Assembly: GCA_016648135.1 (NCBI GenBank)
Contig: JADDOH010024906.1
Location: 62,001 to 126,000, forward strand
Length of the DNA: 64,000 nt
From: Agrypnia vestita
Taxonomy: Eukaryota; Arthropoda; Insecta; Trichoptera; Phryganeidae
Reading direction: 5' to 3'
Made by a program: the position numbers and the translations under genes. Within the stretch, counting starts at the first letter, position 1, and each line of letters opens with the position of its first letter. A model generated the notes under the pieces. That model made no database searches and was not told where the DNA came from. It saw only the letters and a list, made by a program, of their open reading frames with translations. Below, in pieces: positions 1 through 11,245 of this stretch.

Positions 1-1960
1 GCTTTCAGTTCTGTGGACAAATATTCTGTTGCAATGATGAGTTTGAACAGGTGCCGTGCTCTATCTTTACAGGAAGGGTGAATTTTTATAGCAAACCATG
101 GGGCGTAAACCTTGAATACATACGTGGCAAGAATTACTAACTTTTTAGAAGGACATTCAATCGATACATACAAACACAGAATTCGAGTAGGACGAGTTAG
201 CTATCGGGCGTGAGACATTTTGCATGGCGATTTATTTACTAAATCCTTAGGAAACATGCCTGTTGAAGTCGCTGAGACTATTCAGAATAAATATGTTTGG
301 TCAGTAGGGTGATGAGAAAAATTTTTTTTTGAGCTACACAATCGCAAGAGGTATGAAAATTTCCGTAATTTTACACAAATTGCGAAAAAGGTAAAAAAAA
401 ACTAGAATTGTTTGTCATCTTGAAGGCTCTACCGAGCTTTGAAGTTTTGTAAATTTTCATACCTCTAAGTTTTTATAGAGTTAAACCGTTTTGCCTAAAA
501 TAATAAAAAATCACGTTTAAAAGGTATTTTAGTATTGAAATTAATGAAACAAAGCACAAGAAAAAAAAAACAAAATATAGATTATAATCAATGACATAAA
601 CTAAAAATTTTAACTTATTTTTGTGTCCAAAATTTGGCATTTCTGCCCGAGATTGCATCCTGGTTTTAATAAAGCCAAAGGCTAAAGGCAGTTACACTTT
701 GTGAGGCGTCTGTTATATTCTCTAGGACCCAAAGTGCAACCATCTAAAGTCAAGAATGAAGGGGCAACTCATTGACATGAAGCATACAAAAACACCATTG
801 TAACGGTCTCTCCAAATACCCGTCTAAATATCGAATCACGTCACCCTTCTAATCGGTGTTAGTTGCAGTTTCGTCACATTCAACGCAAATCACGTTATTT
901 AAATTCCAACATTGAGTAAGAATTCTCTTTGCAGTGCCACGTCTTTCGGTATTATGTGTCCCAAATAAACTGATCCGAGTTGTGCTAAAATTGAAATGTG
1001 GTCTTCTAAAACTTCTTTGGGATGGTCTTTTTGTCCATCAAAGTAAATGCTTTTTATAACAATACCTCCAATATCTTTTGAAGCTTTCGGGCTTTGGATA
1101 CATTTCTTTAGATATTATTTTTATCAATAACCAGAGTTAAATATTCGGTAGAAACCAAGCCGACGACAGCAAAAACCGCAGAAGCAACAGCAGCAGCAGA
1201 CCGCGTCGATAAACCCTATCTATCACAGACTTTAGCAACTGTTGGCAATGGCAATGTATCCCAATTTGCCGTTGAAGTCGATGATGTCTCTGTCAAAGGC
1301 GTGTTTGTCGAATACGTTTCTGGGGAAGATTCACGCACTGAATCTTCATCACAATTTGGTGACATTTTGAGACAGAATCGGTTTCTTGAGTAGAACACGA
1401 CTTTTTTGTTACTTTTATTGACTTTTAAATTTATCTCTGCTGTCGTTTCATTAATCTACCCGTTTCTTTCATATCAAAACCGCTAATAACCATTTTCCTA
1501 TTATTTATTTGATCCAACAAAAACTTCTCTCATGAATGTAAATTTTCTTAAGTTTTAAATACGAACAAGATTCAAATGATGTGCATTTTCAAGCAGAAAC
1601 GTCAAAAAGTTTCTCAGATGATACTAAAAAACATTTCAGTTTATTTTCAAAACTATCATTTCGTTTGTTTTTGGGGTATCTTTTCAAATTGAGATATTTT
1701 TCGAAATTGGATTTCACTAATTAAATAATTCGTTCCTTAGTTACAATTGGAATCGAAGTTTTGGTCCAAATATTGTTTATCTCTTCGGAAACAATCACAT
1801 ATATATCTGATTTGGCTGGATCTTTTCCATTACACTTCAATTTCAATTCATTCTTGACGAATAAAATAAAGTAAATGACCTCCCTTATAGTTGGTAGCTG
1901 CTGATTGTCAAGTTCTTTGTATGGTCCGAACATAGCAAAAGTAGTCTGACTACGCCTCGA
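1..1960 (-). pseudogene. Decayed ORF of a recurrent invertebrate multi-copy protein (unnamed)
   Basis: Reading the minus strand from 1960 down, short open pieces in shifting frames keep one colinear protein: LPTIREVIYFILFVKNELK and IWTKTSIPIVTKERII (1721-1933), KLFDVSA then KCTSFESC (about 1570-1620), FLLDQINNRKMVISGFD (about 1460-1520), LPTVAKVCDR with SAAAVASAV (1150-1250), RPLQWCFCMLHVNELPLHS (about 750-820), and VYAPWFAIKIHPSCKDRARH (about 50-115). At least four frameshifts or stops interrupt it, and the piece runs off the left edge of the window. I recall this motif order (DQ..RKM, RPLQW..C.LH.NELPL, YAP.WF.IK..PSC.D) from multi-copy uncharacterised invertebrate proteins, probably borne by a mobile element, but cannot give a family name. 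It is not a functional gene. Confidence 0.6.
347..466. repeat. Hairpin insertion within the left-edge pseudogene
   Basis: Perfect 16-base inverted arms AGAGGTATGAAAATTT (347-362) and its complement (451-466) enclose an A/T-rich centre, and colinearity with the pseudogene is lost about here (300-690). It looks like a small MITE-type insertion; no clear target duplication was identified. Confidence 0.45.
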
Positions 1961-2489
1961 ACTTCGTATTTAAAAATCACAAAATCCGCTTTTACCACTG
2001 CAAAAATCGCAATGGACATTTTTATGAAAGGGTTTTAAAACACTCGCGAGTCAAGTCAAGAAAGTCCTCAAAACAAGTTCAAACTTGAGGGTATTTGCAG
2101 GTTGAAACCTTATGAATCCGAAGTCGCTGGTAACGTATTGTTGCATGCAAATCGAAACGATATGTATGATTTACACCTAAATAGAATAAAAAGTAAATAT
2201 TTTTTTGTATTTAGTTCAGGAGCCAAAATTAAGGATAGCGAAATATCCTTCTTTCTCCCTCTGATCACACAACCGACGTACATCTACGTCTCGTTTATTT
2301 TTTATTTTCGTCTATTAAGTATTCTCGGACCATCCAGTTTTCATACCTGTTGACTAGGCTTGCGAAATCCCTTCGATACCGTCCGTGTAGATAAGCTTCG
2401 ATTACCGGGGATAAGATAAACGCTGTGCAAGATTTCAGCGAAAATTATTTCTTGAATCATCAAAAATTTAAAAAAAAAATTGTGCAATA
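1961..2489. other. No recognisable feature
   Basis: AT-rich sequence with only short chance frames, such as 2102-2353 (+), which resemble nothing I know. Confidence 0.4.
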
Positions 2490-2556
2490 TTTTTATCATT
2501 TTATTTCAGTTGTATTGAAGCAAATGAATTTTTCATAATCAAAATTAGTTACTTAA
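2490..2556 (+). repeat. Left part of a foldback-family repeat, split by the piggyBac-like insertion
   Basis: This stretch matches the right arm of the foldback copy at 5475-5540 (shared words TTATCATTTTATTT and GAATTTTT.ATAATC) and a third copy near 41060-41105. It stops at the TTAA at 2553-2556 and resumes after the inserted element at 3911. Confidence 0.7.
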
Positions 2557-3910
2557 CCCACCATTGGTGACGTCAATTTGACTTACACCATTGGTGACCC
2601 CGGTCTCATGCCTATATACCGGGATTTACAATGGAAGATTTTTCAAAATATTTTATTTATTATTAATTTTTATTTTTAATTGTATGTTCTTTGACGATAA
2701 AACAAAAATATTTCATTAATCACAGCACGTTTATTATTTTTTTATTTATTTTTAATTATTATAAAACAATTTCACTTAAAACATTAAAATTTACTAACTT
2801 TTGAAACATGACTTTTTTTAAATATGAGAAAACACAAAAATCAATATTTTTTTAAGTAATTCAGTTTTTTCAATTTTTGAACACTAGGAAATTATATAAA
2901 ATAAACAAAAATGGGCATCGTTCCAACAAAAAATTAACAAAAATTTTATCTGAAAAATGACTATTCTTCAGTCAAACAGCTTCTGCAAGAAGTCACCACA
3001 TGTTCAAGACACAAATATTTTCTGCACTTGTAGCGAGTGTATTTGGTCTTTCTATTTTTTTCCATACACACTCATAGCACCGGCCATTTCTTGATGGACC
3101 AACCATCCCAGGTACCTCATCTATCTTCAAAATTTCTGACAATCTTTGTCTCATTGACCGTGGGAAGTTCAACTGCACCTGTCGTTCTCTTATGTGAGGT
3201 TCAATCAATTTCATAGCCACTTTCTTAATCAAGTGACGACGTTTAAGTTTTTACTTTTGGTTGTTAGCTGTATGTATCACTTGACTGTTTATGGTACTGA
3301 CACTGAGCATAGCGTAAAAGACTGTCATAGACCTGCGTCTTGTTTCTCGAGCACAATTGTAATTTGCACATAAACACACACATAATTTGCCCTTGGTGTA
3401 ATTGTAGCTTTATATTATATCGTGCTTTTGAGTTTCGGCATCATCGGATGACATTGATGGTCCGTCCTCATCATGTAGAAGAGACTCGAGACAATTTCGT
3501 ATGACATGCTGCAACAATGTTTGTAATTTGAAACATATATAGAATATTTTTGTGAAATATCGATAAAATCATGCAATAAACTTACACATCATAGGATAAT
3601 GGAATAAAATAATAACAAAACTAAAAAAGTAAGAAAAAATGTATATAGCCCTGACAAAAAGCTAATAATCAATAATTCAACTATGACTATTTTACTTACG
3701 TAGTCGGTGACCCCGGTCTCACGCACCGGGTTGGCGCCAAAACTCCAGAACATGCATCCACTTCGACGTTGCGGAGTGAACTGACGGTGGGGTACGTGCA
3801 ATGCGGCAGCTACTCGAAATTACGACAAAAACAATGGCGGGGGAAAGAGTTATTCGAATTTTTGAAAATACCCAGTCTCACAGACATAGGTACAGGTCAC
3901 CGTTGGCGGG
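2557..3910 (-). mobile_element. piggyBac-like DNA transposon, degenerate, with TTAA duplication
   Basis: The element is bounded by TTAA at 2553-2556 and 3911-3914, the piggyBac superfamily target duplication. Its termini are inverted: CCCACCATTGGTGAC at the left and the complement of CCCGCCAACGGTGAC at the right, 12 of 15 bases matching. Subterminal copies of GGTGACCCCGGTCTCA lie at about 2595 and 3706 in direct orientation. At about 1.35 kb it is shorter than an autonomous element, and only the C-terminal part of a transposase remains, on the minus strand. The host sequence on both sides joins into one copy of a dispersed repeat, which independently fixes the boundaries. Confidence 0.85.
2962..3380 (-). 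pseudogene. C-terminal remnant of a piggyBac-type transposase
   Basis: On the minus strand the frame reads ARETRRRSMTVFYAMLS, TINSQVIHTANNQK, KKVAMKLIEPHIRERQ, then RCYECVWKK. After a frameshift near 3050 it continues KCRKYLCLEHVV and SCRSC to a stop at 2962. The order RR..MT.FY.ML....IN..VI, then a cysteine-rich C..C / KC...LC..H / C..C tail, is that of piggyBac-family transposases and their PGBD relatives. At least two frame breaks (after NNQK and before KCRK) and loss of the N-terminal catalytic region make it non-functional. Confidence 0.8.
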
Positions 3911-3962
3911 TTAAATAATTGTTCAACTTTTTGCAAAAAATAAGACAGAAATATAGTAGTCG
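3911..3962 (+). repeat. Right part of the foldback-family repeat interrupted by piggyBac
   Basis: After the TTAA the sequence AATTGTTCAACTTTTTGCA continues the repeat and matches 5548-5590 and 41125-41165, restoring the pre-insertion copy. Confidence 0.65.
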
Positions 3963-5202
3963 TGATACTACAGACAACAGCTACTTCTAATAAAGAAACA
4001 TGTCAGGGAAACGTTTAATTAAGAAAAATAATTTGTTAGATATCGCGTCATTTCAAACGACAATAGGTTTCGGAGGGTTAAAATACACGTCACATTGATT
4101 AGACAAGAAGCGATAATTTTGATTTATTCTCAGTATCCAGGTATATACATATATGGTTGGACGCTGTCGCCCTGCACAATACGATAAATCGATTGAAGCT
4201 AATTTAAAGCAGTTGGATTATTTTCTCAGATAAGTGAAAAGTGATTAATTTGGTGAATTTTTCCAGCTAGCACGACAGCTGTAAGTAGACCTTTATTACT
4301 AAGCGTGTTTTAAAATACCCTGTATTCTGGAAACTGCTCACTGTCGGTTGCTAGAACACACTCCCAAGCATATGGACTCTACTATAATTCGTACTCTGAC
4401 AATATCGAAAGAGTACAAAATTCTAAGACATAAATTTCAAATATCTCGGCAAAAATTGCGCCCATTTCATTATTTGCAATATTTTCATCTTCAGAATTAG
4501 TTTCCAAACAAGAATTTGGATAGATTCTAGACAATATATCTAATATATTAGCAATATTACATTATTTTCAATATTCCAGTCTTTAATAATATTTTAACTC
4601 GGGTGACCACAGTTTCAGCATTCACTTTTATGTACTTGAATATTAACTCCTGTGTGTATATTTTTTATGAAACATAGGTCTACGTTTCATAGAAAATATG
4701 AAATATTTACCTTATTTACGAAAACTGAAACGTCACATTTTTTGTAATCATCGAATAGATATTTCACACCAAAATGACTAAATTAAACTATTAAGAATGT
4801 ACGAATTTTTTAATTAAAAACTATTTATTCTTTACTCTCGTATTTTCGGCCACTGTATAAAAGAGACTAGAATATTGCACATTGCAGTTAAATCGAGCAA
4901 GAAAGAGCACGACAATACCACACATTTCAGGTAGGACAGAGATGGCGATTGCTTGGGTTTCGGTGAAAGCGAAAACAATATCTAAAGAGTACGATAGAGT
5001 TGCGTAACACGTGTTAGACAAAGACGAACTGCAGATGACTAAGGCGACCTAGCGACCGTAGCGATATACTATATATGTATACTTCATTATATATTAAAAA
5101 CTATGCCGATTTTTAATCAGGTTTAACGCTGTGTTACACCACCCTTCCCGAACGTATTATTTAGCACAGTCTTTTAAGAGTTAAAAGGACCCATGATATA
5201 CG
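3963..5202. other. AT-rich intergenic stretch, nothing recognised
   Basis: No coding, RNA or repeat family was recognised here. The minus-strand open piece 4821-5021 has no resemblance I can support. Confidence 0.4.
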
Positions 5203-5715
5203 GGTTATACCAAAGCTAGCATCAGAAACTTAGCGGGTAGATTACTGCCTATATTTTGAGTCTAAAGTTTTCAAGCAATCATGATCTAATATCAATGGTT
5301 ATGTAGATATGCAACATCAAGGTTTGAATTTATTTTTCAACGCTTCTGGCTGATTTTTTACAAAAAAGTTGAATAATCATATCGGTATCTCATGTCAATT
5401 ATGAAAAATTCATTAGCTTTAATTCAAGACGAATAAAATGATAATTTGCAGTAATTGAAAAACGTTTTTTTTTTACAAGGTTTTTATCATTTTATTTGAG
5501 TTGTATTAAAGCCAATGAATTTTTTATAATCCACGTAAGTTAATGTATAAATAGTTCAACTTTTTTCATAAAAAAGTCGGAAATATTGAAAAAAAAAATT
5601 CAAATTTTCATATTGCATATCTCCGTAACTATCATGGTTGCTCCAACATTTTAGACTCAACATAGGCAGGAATCTACCGGCCAAGTTTCTGCTGCTAGCT
5701 CTGGTACACCCTGAA
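5203..5715. repeat. Long foldback (inverted-repeat) element
   Basis: The left arm (about 5203-5440) is the imperfect reverse complement of the right arm (about 5478-5715) over almost its whole length. For example AGCTAGCATCAGAAACTT at 5215 pairs with AAGTTTCTGCTGCTAGCT at 5683, and GCAGGAATCTACCGG in the right arm pairs with its counterpart near 5240. The centre near 5460 is A/T-rich. No ORF is present. The end sequence (GTACCAGAGCTAGCAGCAG) is also the core of the adjoining satellite. Confidence 0.8.
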
Positions 5716-7735
5716 TATATAGGTATATATATACTCGTATAAAATAATATTTATTATACATTATAATAATTAGACGTTGATGAAAATGGATACACGGTAA
5801 GTTTTTTAGAGAAATTTCTAATATATTTTAAACTCTTAAGGTTAACAGTTGATTTACGTTTGAAATTATACAAATACTAAATTCATTTCAAATATGAACA
5901 TTTTAGGCTCATAACATAGTACACCCTGTATATATAGGTATAGTTACTCGTATATAATAATATTTATTATACATTATTACAATTAGAAGCCGATGAAAAT
6001 GGATACACGGAAATATTTTTAGAGAAATTCTTTGCATATTTTACACTCTTAAGGTTAACAGTTGATTAACGTTTGAAATTATAGAAATATTAAATGTATT
6101 TCAAATATGAACATTTAAGACTCTTATGAGTTATTATAGGCAGGAATCTACCGGCCAGGTTTCTGCTAGCTCTGGTACACCCTGTATATATAGGTATATA
6201 TACTCGTACAAAATAATATTTGTTATACATTATTACAAGAACTTATTATTAGAAGCTGATGAACATCGATACACCAAATTTTTTTTGATAAATTCCTAAT
6301 ATATTTTACACTCTTAAGGTTAACAGTTGATTTACGTTTGAAATTATTGAAATATTAAATTCATTTCAAATATGAATATTTTAGACTCATAACACGTGCA
6401 GGAATCTACCGGCCAGGTTTCTGCTGCTAGCTCTGGTACAGCCTGTGTGTATAGGAATATATACTTGTACAAAATAATATTTGTTATACATTTTTACAAA
6501 TAGAAGCCGATGAAAATGGATACACGGAAAGTTTTTTAGAGAAATTCTTAATATATTTTACACTCTTAAGGTTGACAGTTCATTTACTTTTAAAATTATA
6601 GAAATATTAAATTTATTTCAAATATTTTCATTTTAGACTCATAACATAGTACACCTTGTTCATATAGGTATATATACTCGTATAAAATAATATTTATTAT
6701 ACATTATAAAAATTAGAAGCCGATGAAAATGGAGACACGGATATTTTTTTAGAAAAATTCTTAGCATATTTTACACTCTTAAGGTTAACAGTTGATTAAC
6801 GTTTGAAATTATAGAAATATTAAACGTATTTCAAATATGAACATTTAAGATTCTTATAGGCAGGAATCTACCGGCCAGGTTTCTGCTGCTAGCTCTGGTA
6901 CATCTTGATATGTAGGTATATATATTCGTGCAAAGTAATATTTGTTATATATTATTACAATTAGAAGCCGATGAACATGGATACACGGAAAGTTTTTTAG
7001 AGAAATTCCTTGCATATTTTACATAATTAAGTTTAACAGTTGATTAACGTTTGAAATTATAGGAATTTTAAATCCATTTCAAATATGAACATTTTAGACT
7101 CATATGAGTTATCATAGGCAACAGTCTACCGGCCAGGATTCTGCTGCTAGCTCTGGTACATCCTGTATATATAGGTATATATACTCGTACAAAATAATAT
7201 TTGTTATACATTATTACAAAAACTTATTATTAGAAGCTGATGAACATGGATACACCAAATTTTTTTTGAGAAATTCCTCGCATATTTTACATAATTTAGT
7301 TTAACAGTTGGTTAGCGTTTGAAATTATAGGAATTTTAAATTCATTTCAAATATGAACATTTTAGACTCATATGAGTTATCATAGTTAGGAATCTACCGG
7401 CCAGGTTTTTGCTGCTAGCTCTGGTTTATAGGTATGTATATATAGGTATCCTGTATATATAGGTATGTATACGTGTATAAAATAATATTTATAAAACATT
7501 ATTAAAATTAGAAGCCGATGAAAATGGATACACGGATTTTTTTTTAGAGAAATTCTTTGCATATTTTACACTCTTAAGGGTAACAGTTGATTTACGTTTG
7601 AAATTATAGAAATATTAAATTCATTTCAAATATGAACATTTTAGACTCATAACATAGACAGGAATCTACCGGGCAGGTTTCTGCTGCTAGCTCTGGTATA
7701 TCCTGCATATATACTCTTACAAAATAATATTTAAA
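5640..7735 (+). repeat. Satellite of about nine units of 220-280 bp
   Basis: The unit core (ACTCGTA.AAAATAATATTT) recurs near 5735, 5955, 6205, 6460, 6678, 6928, 7190, 7468 and 7715. Most units also contain ATCTACCGGCCAGG, TGCTGCTAGCTCTGGTACA, CACTCTTAAGGTTAACAGTT and TTTCAAATATGAACATTTTA. Two units (near 5915 and 6645) lack the ACCGGCCAGG block, which shortens them. No coding capacity is conserved; the small open frame 7104-7304 lies inside repeats. Confidence 0.9.
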
Positions 7736-8034
7736 TATAGAAATATTAATTTCTTTAATTATTCAATCTTGTTAGAGTGAAAGGTACAACACTAAAATTA
7801 TTGATACATGAAATTCTCGTGATTTTATCTATCTTCAACAATACAGATATCATCTTATCTATAATATATTCCATTCGAATTAATCAATTATTTAATTTTT
7901 ATTACTGATGTGTATCTAAGAATTAGCGATATTGTTCTGAATGGTTCTATTAATGATAATAATTAAATTACGTTCAAAACAATGGTAACTAAAATATATT
8001 TTTCAATTGGTTGATCATTTTTGTAGATTGACAT
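7736..8034. other. AT-rich spacer between the satellite and the Penelope-like relic
   Basis: No supported feature; strongly A/T-rich. Confidence 0.4.
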
Positions 8035-8190
8035 TTAAAAAAAAAAAATTATGTATTTGTTTTAATCTACCATATTCATTAATTATACCTACATGTTTCG
8101 CAAAAACCTTTCTATCATCAGGGTGTTTTATAAATGTCAAAATATCAAAATGAATGATGTCTTTTGTTTTTTGATATTCTAATAATTTGG
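8035..8190 (-). repeat. Penelope-like terminal segment, inverted copy, with hammerhead-like core
   Basis: Its reverse complement matches 10435-10580 closely: GACATCATTCATT, GATATTTTGACATTTATAAAA, GAAACATGTAGGT and AGATTAAAACAAATAC are shared. On the minus strand CTGATGA (8121-8115) is followed 15 bases later by GAAAC (8099-8095), the two conserved boxes of a hammerhead ribozyme. Confidence 0.75.
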
Positions 8191-8253
8191 TTAAAGATCT
8201 AAATAGAAATTGAATTTCTATATGAACCAAAATTATTTTCAATTAGCAACGTT

Positions 8254-8790
8254 ATGTATAATCGAACAGAGGGACTTCCTATGGGAGCACCCACGAGTCC
8301 ATTAATTGCAGAGATTTTTGAAGATAATTTAGAGAACATTATTTTTAATTGTGATTCACCTTTATTAAAAAATATTTTGTTATGGAGAGGGTATGTTAAT
8401 GAAATATTGTGTATTTGGACAGGATCAGAACGTCAACTAACATCATTTACTACTCATCAGTTCATTTCATAATAACCTAAACTTACTTAACCTTACTTCA
8501 AAAATATAAAATAATTCGACACTCAATTTTTAAGATCTAACATTTTTTTTAAATAATACTAATATCGAATTTAAAATTTATAGAAAACCAACCTTTACAG
8601 ACGCTATTACACATTGTACATCTAATCACCCTCTATCACATAAATACTCGGGTTTTCATTTCAATGATACATCGTCTTGTCAATGAACCTCTGTCTCAAT
8701 TTAATTTTCAAATTGAATTAAATACAATAAAACAAATAGCATTTAATTGTGGATACTTTACAGAATTAAATGATAAAATTTAAAAAAAAA
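8254..8790 (+). pseudogene. Penelope-like reverse transcriptase fragment
   Basis: The first 72 codons read GLPMGAPTSPLIAEIF, then NILLWRGYVNEILCIWTG, matching RT motifs around the catalytic YVDD, here decayed to YVNE. Further down, in another frame, FKIYRKPTFTDAITHCTSN and HPLSHKYSGFHF give the connector/thumb region typical of Penelope-like RTs. Loss of the catalytic aspartates and several frame breaks rule out activity. The fingers domain upstream is missing. Confidence 0.8.
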
Positions 8791-8980
8791 ACTAAAGAAA
8801 AATCCAATTTTTATACAATTCACAGATAAATATAAATAATAATAATGATTAATGGCGAAGAATTTTATATATTAAAACATTTTCGAATCAAATTTCAAAA
8901 CATCTACCGAAAAATATTAGACCTGCATTTATACAAAGAATTTACCTCATAAATTCAAAAGATAAAGATAATATATTTAA

Positions 8981-9565
8981 CAATCAATGTATATTATAGA
9001 TGTCTCCCAGAGACGTAACTGCATTTTTATGGGAAAGTAGGTATAGAAGTCTTTGGGTGTACATAGGGCTTACGACCTATCATACGGCTGGCTTAAGTGA
9101 TCATTTTACACAATGTAACATAGAATATACCATGTTTACTAATTTTTGGAAGTTGTGTATATATTTAAATTATGTGCTACGTTTCACATATGAGTTGTAG
9201 CCATTCTCCACGCGGCAGGATCCAAAACTTTTTCATTCCCCTTAAATGGCCACAGATGTCGCTAATGATACATCTATGGTTGATTTTGGAATTTATTAGC
9301 AATATATTTTATCTGTGTACTGAAATTCATCCGAATAACTAGCATTACACTAGGATACGCCAGAAATATTATTTCAAATTTCTTTTTTACCAGTATTTTC
9401 ATTCAGAATATTTTGAGCATGTTCTAATTTTTCAGAAAAGTATTGGATTTTTATCACAGGGACATCATCAATCAATCAATGTATATTATAGATGTATCAC
9501 AGAGACGAAACTGCATTTTTATGGGTAAGTAGGTATAGAAGTCTTTGGGTGTACATAGGGCTTAC
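8981..9565 (+). repeat. 93-bp direct duplication inside the Penelope-like relic
   Basis: Positions 8981-9073 and 9473-9565 are almost identical (CAATCAATGTATATTATAG at the start, GTGTACATAGGGCTTAC at the end), separated by about 400 bases of unrelated sequence. Only the second copy runs into the GIY-YIG segment. Confidence 0.8.
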
Positions 9566-10370
9566 AATTCAGGTGTTTATACACTTTCGTGCAATGATTG
9601 TACAGCGTTTTATCACAGTATACTAAGAACGGTAATACGTCTTCATACAAACTGGCCGCTACCCATTAGAATGTGTGCGTGCGTGCTCGGCGCCGTGTAC
9701 GCACGCACTGTGACTAATAAGGGGGCACAAGGCGGCGGCAGTAAGGGCCGTGCCTTCGGTGCCATTTAGAAAAAAAATGCGCTTCCTGAAAAAATGCCTT
9801 TTTTTATGTTTGTGGTGCTACACATAAAAGGTATGTTGATTATCACAAAGACTGTGAGTTTTTAAAAGTCTGCGTTGATGTAAATCAGCGTTCTTGCAAT
9901 TTAAGGGCAGAAACTAGTATACTAATTACAGAAATTTTCGGGTTTCGTGTCTACCTTATGCGTTGGAATCTCAAACGCTACGCGTTAAAAGAAAGGGAGT
10001 AAAAATAAAGTGACAACCCTAGCGTCAACGCAAGAGTAGGCTAATAACTCGCCGACAGGCCGGAGATAAACTACTGTTCTGGGTGTACAGTGATTTTATA
10101 TTGGAAAAAGCGCTTTAATTTTAATGTAAGAGTTGAAGAGCATTTCAGATTCATTCAGTGTAAATAATCATGGTGTTTCTGATTTTGCAAATTATTTATT
10201 AGAAAATTGTCACGGTTTTGTTAAAAAATTAAGGACTTTCTATTTTACACATAAATAATCTTGGTTTGAAATTGAATAATTTAGAATCATTAGAAATAAG
10301 TAAAGCATGTAAAAGTAAACATAATTTTGGGAATAATCAATTAAATTTAAGACTAGTGCAATTCTAAAAA
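9566..10370 (+). pseudogene. GIY-YIG endonuclease remnant of the Penelope-like element
   Basis: At 9566-9640 the frame gives SGVYTLSCNDCTAFYHS followed by R..IRLH, matching the SG(I/V)Y.L.C..C...YIG..GR start of the Penelope GIY-YIG domain, with the second half of the motif mutated. At about 10155-10215 a frame reads NNHGVSDFANYLLENCHGF, the later part of the same domain, and NNLGLKLNNLESLEI follows near 10255. A block at about 9650-10135, locally rich in G+C, interrupts the two halves. Confidence 0.7.
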
Positions 10371-10434
10371 TTTTCCAATAATTTTCTTTAATCAAGAACT
10401 TCGGCCATAATATTTAAAAATAATTTTTTAAATT

Positions 10435-10580
10435 ATTTAGAAAACCAAAAACAAAAAAGACATCATTCATTACGATATTTTGACATTTATAAAACTCCTT
10501 GACGATGGAAAGGATTTTCCGAAACATGTAGGTGTAATTAATGAATATATCTAAATAGATTAAAACAAATACGATTTTTT
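10435..10580 (+). repeat. Penelope-like terminal segment, direct copy, with hammerhead-like core
   Basis: Complementary to 8035-8190. Contains TTGACGA (10499-10505), a stem-forming GGAAA...TTTCC and GAAAC (10521-10525), then the tail AGATTAAAACAAATAC. The first box has T in place of the expected C. Confidence 0.7.
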
Positions 10581-11200
10581 TTTATTAAAAAAATTCGCGT
10601 ATACAATTAAACTGTATAAAAAGTGTATCTAGTCGGCTCAAGATACTCTCACCAACATTAAATCGTTTACTTGGATGGCATTTCCTTTATATTTTGGGAA
10701 ACAATCCGCCAAATTAATGACGTCACCTCGCCCCTTGTTTTCTAAACATGAATTGCAAAAGATGAATCAAAATTACATCATCCAGTACCAATATGAAATT
10801 AACGCCATTCGGTAGTCCTAATAATCTTTGTCATAAAAATATACGGTTGCCTGCCCTCAGCTTGGAGCATTTTCTAGTCGGCCTAGTTTTATTTCGGATA
10901 TAGTACGCCCTGTACCAAGTTCAAGAAAATAATGTGACAGTTTTGGATAGTAATAATATTTATAATGAGTTATATTTCAAAATAAATTGAATTTAAATAA
11001 TAAAAATACTAATATATATCTAAATAGAATCCATTTGTCAACAGAGCAAATATTAGAATCACATAAGTGTATTCAATCTGGACATCCCACTGCCTCTCCA
11101 TATATTAGACTATTACGCCACAGCACAGCAGACAAGCAAAACGCACCCAGCTATTGGGGCGGGTCTCTCCCCGCAGGAGCGACTCCAGCGGAACTAACGC
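10581..11200. other. Upstream region of the NLR-like gene
   Basis: AT-rich to about 11080, then rising G+C towards the start codon. No convincing TATA or initiator is seen. Apart from the acceptor-like tract at 11201-11221 nothing can be assigned. It lies directly after the Penelope-like terminus ending near 10580. Confidence 0.4.
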
Positions 11201-11221
11201 ACTCCTGTCTTCTTGTTGCAG
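11201..11221 (+). promoter_or_regulatory. Probable 3' splice site (acceptor) upstream of the NLR-like start codon
   Basis: A pyrimidine-rich run ends in TTGTTGCAG with the AG at 11220-11221, 24 bases before ATG 11246. This is a textbook spliceosomal acceptor and suggests that the 5' UTR, or a short coding exon, is spliced on from upstream. No matching donor or promoter could be picked out. Confidence 0.55.
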
Positions 11222-11245
11222 ATCCGCGCCACCCACTTCCGCACT

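Larger units (their letters stand above)
8035..10580 (+). mobile_element. Penelope-like retroelement relic with inverted terminal parts
   Basis: In order: an inverted terminal segment (8035-8190), reverse-transcriptase remnants (8254-8790), a GIY-YIG endonuclease remnant (9566-9645, resuming at about 10140-10215), a C-terminal piece, and a terminal segment (10435-10580) complementary to the first. RT joined to GIY-YIG is diagnostic of Penelope-like elements. Many stops, a 93-bp internal duplication and a foreign-looking block at about 9650-10135 show it is dead. Confidence 0.8.

Noticed and set aside
3589..3801. 70-codon minus-strand frame inside the piggyBac-like element
   Set aside because: It covers the subterminal repeat and A/T-rich DNA and does not match transposase.
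5640..7735. Coding potential in the satellite
   Set aside because: Open pieces are short, differ between units and show no codon-level conservation.
11213..11245. TTG start 11 codons upstream for the NLR-like protein
   Set aside because: Non-ATG start that overlaps a splice-acceptor-like tract; ATG 11246 is preferred.
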